Under the pieces are notes generated by a model, which was given only the letters and a program-made list of their open reading frames with translations, searched no databases and was not told the DNA's origin. A DNA stretch of 64,000 bases, taken from assembly GCF_043195105.1 (NCBI RefSeq), contig NZ_JBAFWO010000004.1, one strand, 5' to 3'. Source of the DNA: NCEH01 sp002257205 (GTDB taxonomy: Bacteria > Pseudomonadota > Alphaproteobacteria > Rhizobiales > Xanthobacteraceae). Shown piece after piece: positions 61,449-64,000 of the stretch (position 1 is the first letter of the stretch; the number at the start of each line of letters is the position of its first letter). Position numbers and translations under genes: made by a program.

Positions 61449-63443
61449 TTATTTGGAACGGCTGGTGCTTGCCGCCGAGGCCACCTTCGGCGGCACGGGG
61501 GCGTGGCTGAGCAGAAGCTCGATGCGCTCGCGCTCCTTCTTGAACTCCGCCAGGAACCGCCCTTCGAGCGCCCGCCCGCGCGGCAGCTTCACGCGCATGG
61601 GGTCCACGAACGAGCCGTTGATCTTCACCTCATAATGCAGGTGCGGGCCGGTGGAGAGGCCGGACGAGCCGAGATAGCCGATGACCTGCCCCTGGCGCAC
61701 CTGAACCCCCTCGCGAATGCCCTTCGCGAAGCCGGATTGGTGGGAATAAGTGGTGACATAGCCGTTGGCGTGCTGGATTTCCGTGTGTCGCCCGTAGCCG
61801 GATTTCCAATTGGCATAGATGATCGTGCCGTTGCCCGCCGCGAAGATCGGGGTTCCCACCGCATCGGCCCAATCGACGCCGGTATGCAGCTTGGAATAGC
61901 CGAGGATGGGGTGGCGGCGATATCCGAACGGCGAGCGCATGATGCCGCCAGCCATGGGTTTGCGCACCAGGAACTTCTTCGCGCTCTTGCCGTCTTCGTC
62001 GTAATAATCGACCAGCCCATCGTCGGAGGTCTGGAAACGATAATAGCGGCGCGTCTCGCCATTGGTGCTGAGCGCGGCGAAGAGTACTTCCTCGTCGCCG
62101 CCGTCCTCGGTGTACAGCACCTCAAAATTGTCGCCCGGCTTCACCCGGCGCTGGAAGTCGACGTCGAAGGAATAGACGCGCACGAGATCGGCGATGATAT
62201 TGCGCGGCACTTCGTTGCGCAGCGCGGTTTCATAGAGGCTGTCATAGAGACGGATGCCGGGGCCGTTGTCGTCGTCGTCCACATCCTCGGAAATGCCGCC
62301 CACGTCGGTTTCGGTCGGCTCGGCCACTTGGACGAACTTGTCGTTGTCCGCCTTGGCGACCGTGCCCTCGTGCCCGGCGTCGCTGAACAGGGAGATGCGC
62401 AGCGGGTGGGTTTTCTTGTCGGCGCCGTCCTGCGTCAGCAGGCGCACGCGCAGGCCGTCCTTCACGGTGCCGTCACGCCCGCGGCCGAAAGCCGCCGCGG
62501 CCTGGCGCGCCTCGTCCTGGCTGACGCCGTTGTCGGTGAGGATCGACACGATGGTGTCGCCCTTCTTCACCAGCACCGTCTGGTCCGACCAGGCATTGCC
62601 GCCCGAGGTCTCGTCGGAGGTCTTGCCGAGGAAGCTGACGTTTTCCGGGACGTCCACCTTGGGGCCGACGCCGGCCGTCGCGGGATAATTGCCCTCGGTC
62701 GCATAGGCGAGATAGGGTGCGGGGGCGCCGGGCTTCGCGCCAAGCCCGGTGATGGCCTGCGGCAGGCTCGCGGCGAGCACGGGCTGTGCGCGGGCGAGCT
62801 CCGCCACCTCGCGCACCTTCACCAGCACATCCTCCATTGCCACCGCAGCGCCGAATTTGAGGTGGGGCGGCGCGGTTGCAAGATCGCGCATCACCACGGT
62901 GACTTCGCCCGTGGGCTCGGCCTGCGGGGCGGCCTCTTCCTTGTCCATGGATTGGGACACGATCTGCGCGGGATTGAAGCGCGGGATATTGGACGACACA
63001 CTGGTGGTGGACATGGCAAGGTTCGCCGCCACGCGGGTGAACGGGCGCACCTTGATGATCTCCTTGTCGCCCACCTTGGTGGTGACCGACAGGCGGAAGG
63101 TCTGCCGCGCCGTGGAGGCTTCCGACAGCAGCGACATGCGATCGCCCTTGCGTGCCGCGTTGGAGGGGCGCTCGCCGGCGGCCAGCGCGCCGCGCACCGC
63201 CGCGCGCACGGTCTCGGGCAGGGAGGCGAAGCGATGGTCTCCATCCAGCGCGGCATAGACGGCGCCGCCCATCAGGAAGCTGCCGCACAGGCCGGTCAGC
63301 AGCGTGGCGGCAAGCCAGCGTACGGAGATCCGGCGGCGGTCGATTTCCTCTTCATCGCCGTCGACGCCGAGCGGGGGCTCGTCGCCAAGCCCGGCGGCGC
63401 TTGTCGCGTCCCGCCAGGCGCCGGCCGATCGTCTGTGCTGCAA
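61449..63443 (-). CDS. Membrane-anchored M23 (LytM) family metallopeptidase
   Basis: A 664-residue protein. A basic stretch and a span at about 40-65 (VRWLAATLLTGLCGSFLMGG) anchor it in the inner membrane; a long periplasmic region (about 70-480) includes a LysM-like or SH3-like part (VLVKKGDTIVSILTDNGVSQ). The C-terminal M23 domain has zinc ligands in KLHTGVDWADAVGTPIFAAG (His and Asp, about 515) and GPHLHYEVKINGSF (HxH, about 600), all present, so it should be an active peptidoglycan endopeptidase. The only start I find consistent with the membrane segment is a TTG at 63443 with GGGTCGGGAC before it; the N-terminus is therefore uncertain. Confidence 0.88.
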   Translation of the reverse strand: MQHRRSAGAWRDATSAAGLGDEPPLGVDGDEEEIDRRRISVRWLAATLLTGLCGSFLMGGAVYAALDGDHRFASLPETVRAAVRGALAAGERPSNAARKGDRMSLLSEASTARQTFRLSVTTKVGDKEIIKVRPFTRVAANLAMSTTSVSSNIPRFNPAQIVSQSMDKEEAAPQAEPTGEVTVVMRDLATAPPHLKFGAAVAMEDVLVKVREVAELARAQPVLAASLPQAITGLGAKPGAPAPYLAYATEGNYPATAGVGPKVDVPENVSFLGKTSDETSGGNAWSDQTVLVKKGDTIVSILTDNGVSQDEARQAAAAFGRGRDGTVKDGLRVRLLTQDGADKKTHPLRISLFSDAGHEGTVAKADNDKFVQVAEPTETDVGGISEDVDDDDNGPGIRLYDSLYETALRNEVPRNIIADLVRVYSFDVDFQRRVKPGDNFEVLYTEDGGDEEVLFAALSTNGETRRYYRFQTSDDGLVDYYDEDGKSAKKFLVRKPMAGGIMRSPFGYRRHPILGYSKLHTGVDWADAVGTPIFAAGNGTIIYANWKSGYGRHTEIQHANGYVTTYSHQSGFAKGIREGVQVRQGQVIGYLGSSGLSTGPHLHYEVKINGSFVDPMRVKLPRGRALEGRFLAEFKKERERIELLLSHAPVPPKVASAASTSRSK

Positions 63444-64000
63444 GTCCCGACCCTTTGCTGATGCCGCGCCCAGCGCGCCCGCGCATCCTTAAACCGACGA
63501 AGCGCGACCATGACGGTACCCTGCGGCCCCGTCAATGAGACGCCCTCGATGCCCGAACGCGGCCGGATGTGAGGGGGCGGACAAGGCAAAAGCATGGCGA
63601 AGCCGCAAAGCCTTGCCGCGACAGGATTCTGCACGCCGTCTTCCGGCGGGCCCTCGCGCGCGACGCGCGATTCACCGAACACCGCGTCCAAAACGTCATT
63701 GCCCGATCCCCTAGGTTCCTCCTGGCCGGCGGCGGCATTCGGGCGCGATGCGGTTGGGCGCGCGTGCCGTGCGAGGAGCCGGGCGGAGGTGGTGGAGGAG
63801 GGCGCACAGGCGAAAAACGTTGGTTGAGGGAGATATGGCCGACGCTTTTTTTTTGCGGCGCGCGGGCGCCGAAAGCGGGTCTCTGCTGCACCGCAGCCCG
63901 CGCCCCGCTACCTTCATCCCCAGGCTGTCGATTCGCTCATGTCCTTGTAATGATGTGCTTATCCTCCCCTTAGCCGGATCATTTTCCACAGGGTGTCATG
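63444..64000. other. Right-end region without a supported gene
   Basis: About 560 bases upstream of the M23 gene. Frames on both strands are Arg/Pro/Gly-rich and overlap; none resembles a family I know. A weak candidate is an ATG at 63835 with GAGGGAG, open to the window edge, but its translation is not protein-like. A run of nine T lies at 63846-63854. The last 80 bases are less GC-rich and may contain a promoter for a gene beyond the edge. Confidence 0.4.

Noticed and set aside
63835..64000. ATG with GAGGGAG ribosome-binding site, open to the window end
   Set aside because: Translation is not protein-like and contains a homopolymer T run; it cannot be judged without the sequence beyond the edge.

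Overview
The window is GC-rich, densely coded chromosomal DNA that looks alphaproteobacterial. The evidence is an ffh-rpsP-rimM-trmD-rplS operon, a NasS/NasT-controlled nitrate assimilation cluster, glutathione-dependent formaldehyde oxidation genes, a class I-type PHA synthase operon with a MaoC-phosphotransacylase fusion, and families of GC-rich palindromic intergenic repeats. I infer Hyphomicrobiales, possibly near Xanthobacteraceae; the genus cannot be fixed from this sequence alone. No tRNA, rRNA, CRISPR array, transposase or prophage was seen. One perfect parS site (20097-20112) suggests the chromosome's origin-proximal domain.

Layout. 1-2.5 kb: a LysR regulator, a YoaK/DUF1275 membrane protein and Dps, all on the minus strand. 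3.1-10.9 kb: a plus-strand operon with PHA synthase, MaoC-phosphotransacylase fusion, acetate/acyl kinase and a FabI paralogue overlapping end to start, followed closely by an MgtA-type P-type ATPase. 11.0-13.0 kb: formaldehyde detoxification pair. 13.1-21.4 kb: mixed housekeeping and unknown genes (GhrA-like reductase, zinc metallopeptidase, FAH-family hydrolase, MsrA, GNAT, inorganic pyrophosphatase) with a cluster of GC-rich repeats and the parS site. 21.4-34.8 kb: a complete nitrate assimilation regulon on the minus strand, with nasT-nasS encoding the sensor and antiterminator and nrtA-nrtB-nrtD-globin-FAD oxidoreductase-nirA-flavoprotein-nasA downstream. Between the two lies a leader with a sigma54-like promoter, hexaloop hairpins and an intrinsic terminator. 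34.9-41.7 kb: two membrane-anchored proteins sharing a duplicated beta-rich domain, one also carrying a DUF4091/GH123-like barrel, divergent from two glycosyltransferase-like genes; a probable envelope or polysaccharide locus. 41.7-47.2 kb: a mosaic palindromic repeat, an exported hydrolase, then the ffh operon, into which an AT-rich foreign gene is inserted exactly between ffh and rpsP. 47.5-55.0 kb: a GH13 enzyme with a histone-like basic tail, an ECF sigma/anti-sigma pair with matched divergent promoters shared with a DUF4394 protein, and succinate-semialdehyde dehydrogenase. 55.2-64 kb: CobB, a MOSC protein, ClpB, an exported unknown protein and a membrane-anchored M23 peptidase.

The best-supported circuits are two. 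First, nitrate control: NasS without nitrate should hold NasT, while with nitrate NasT would bind the two A1/G4 hexaloop hairpins and block the overlapping terminator, letting sigma54-driven transcription reach the nrt-nir-nas genes. Second, an ECF loop: the same GCATCC-N15-GTGTA promoter appears on both strands between the sigma gene and the DUF4394 gene. Candidate novelties are the AT-rich insert, the duplicated-domain surface locus, the unusual Fe-S flavoprotein in the nitrate operon, and the mosaic palindrome family.
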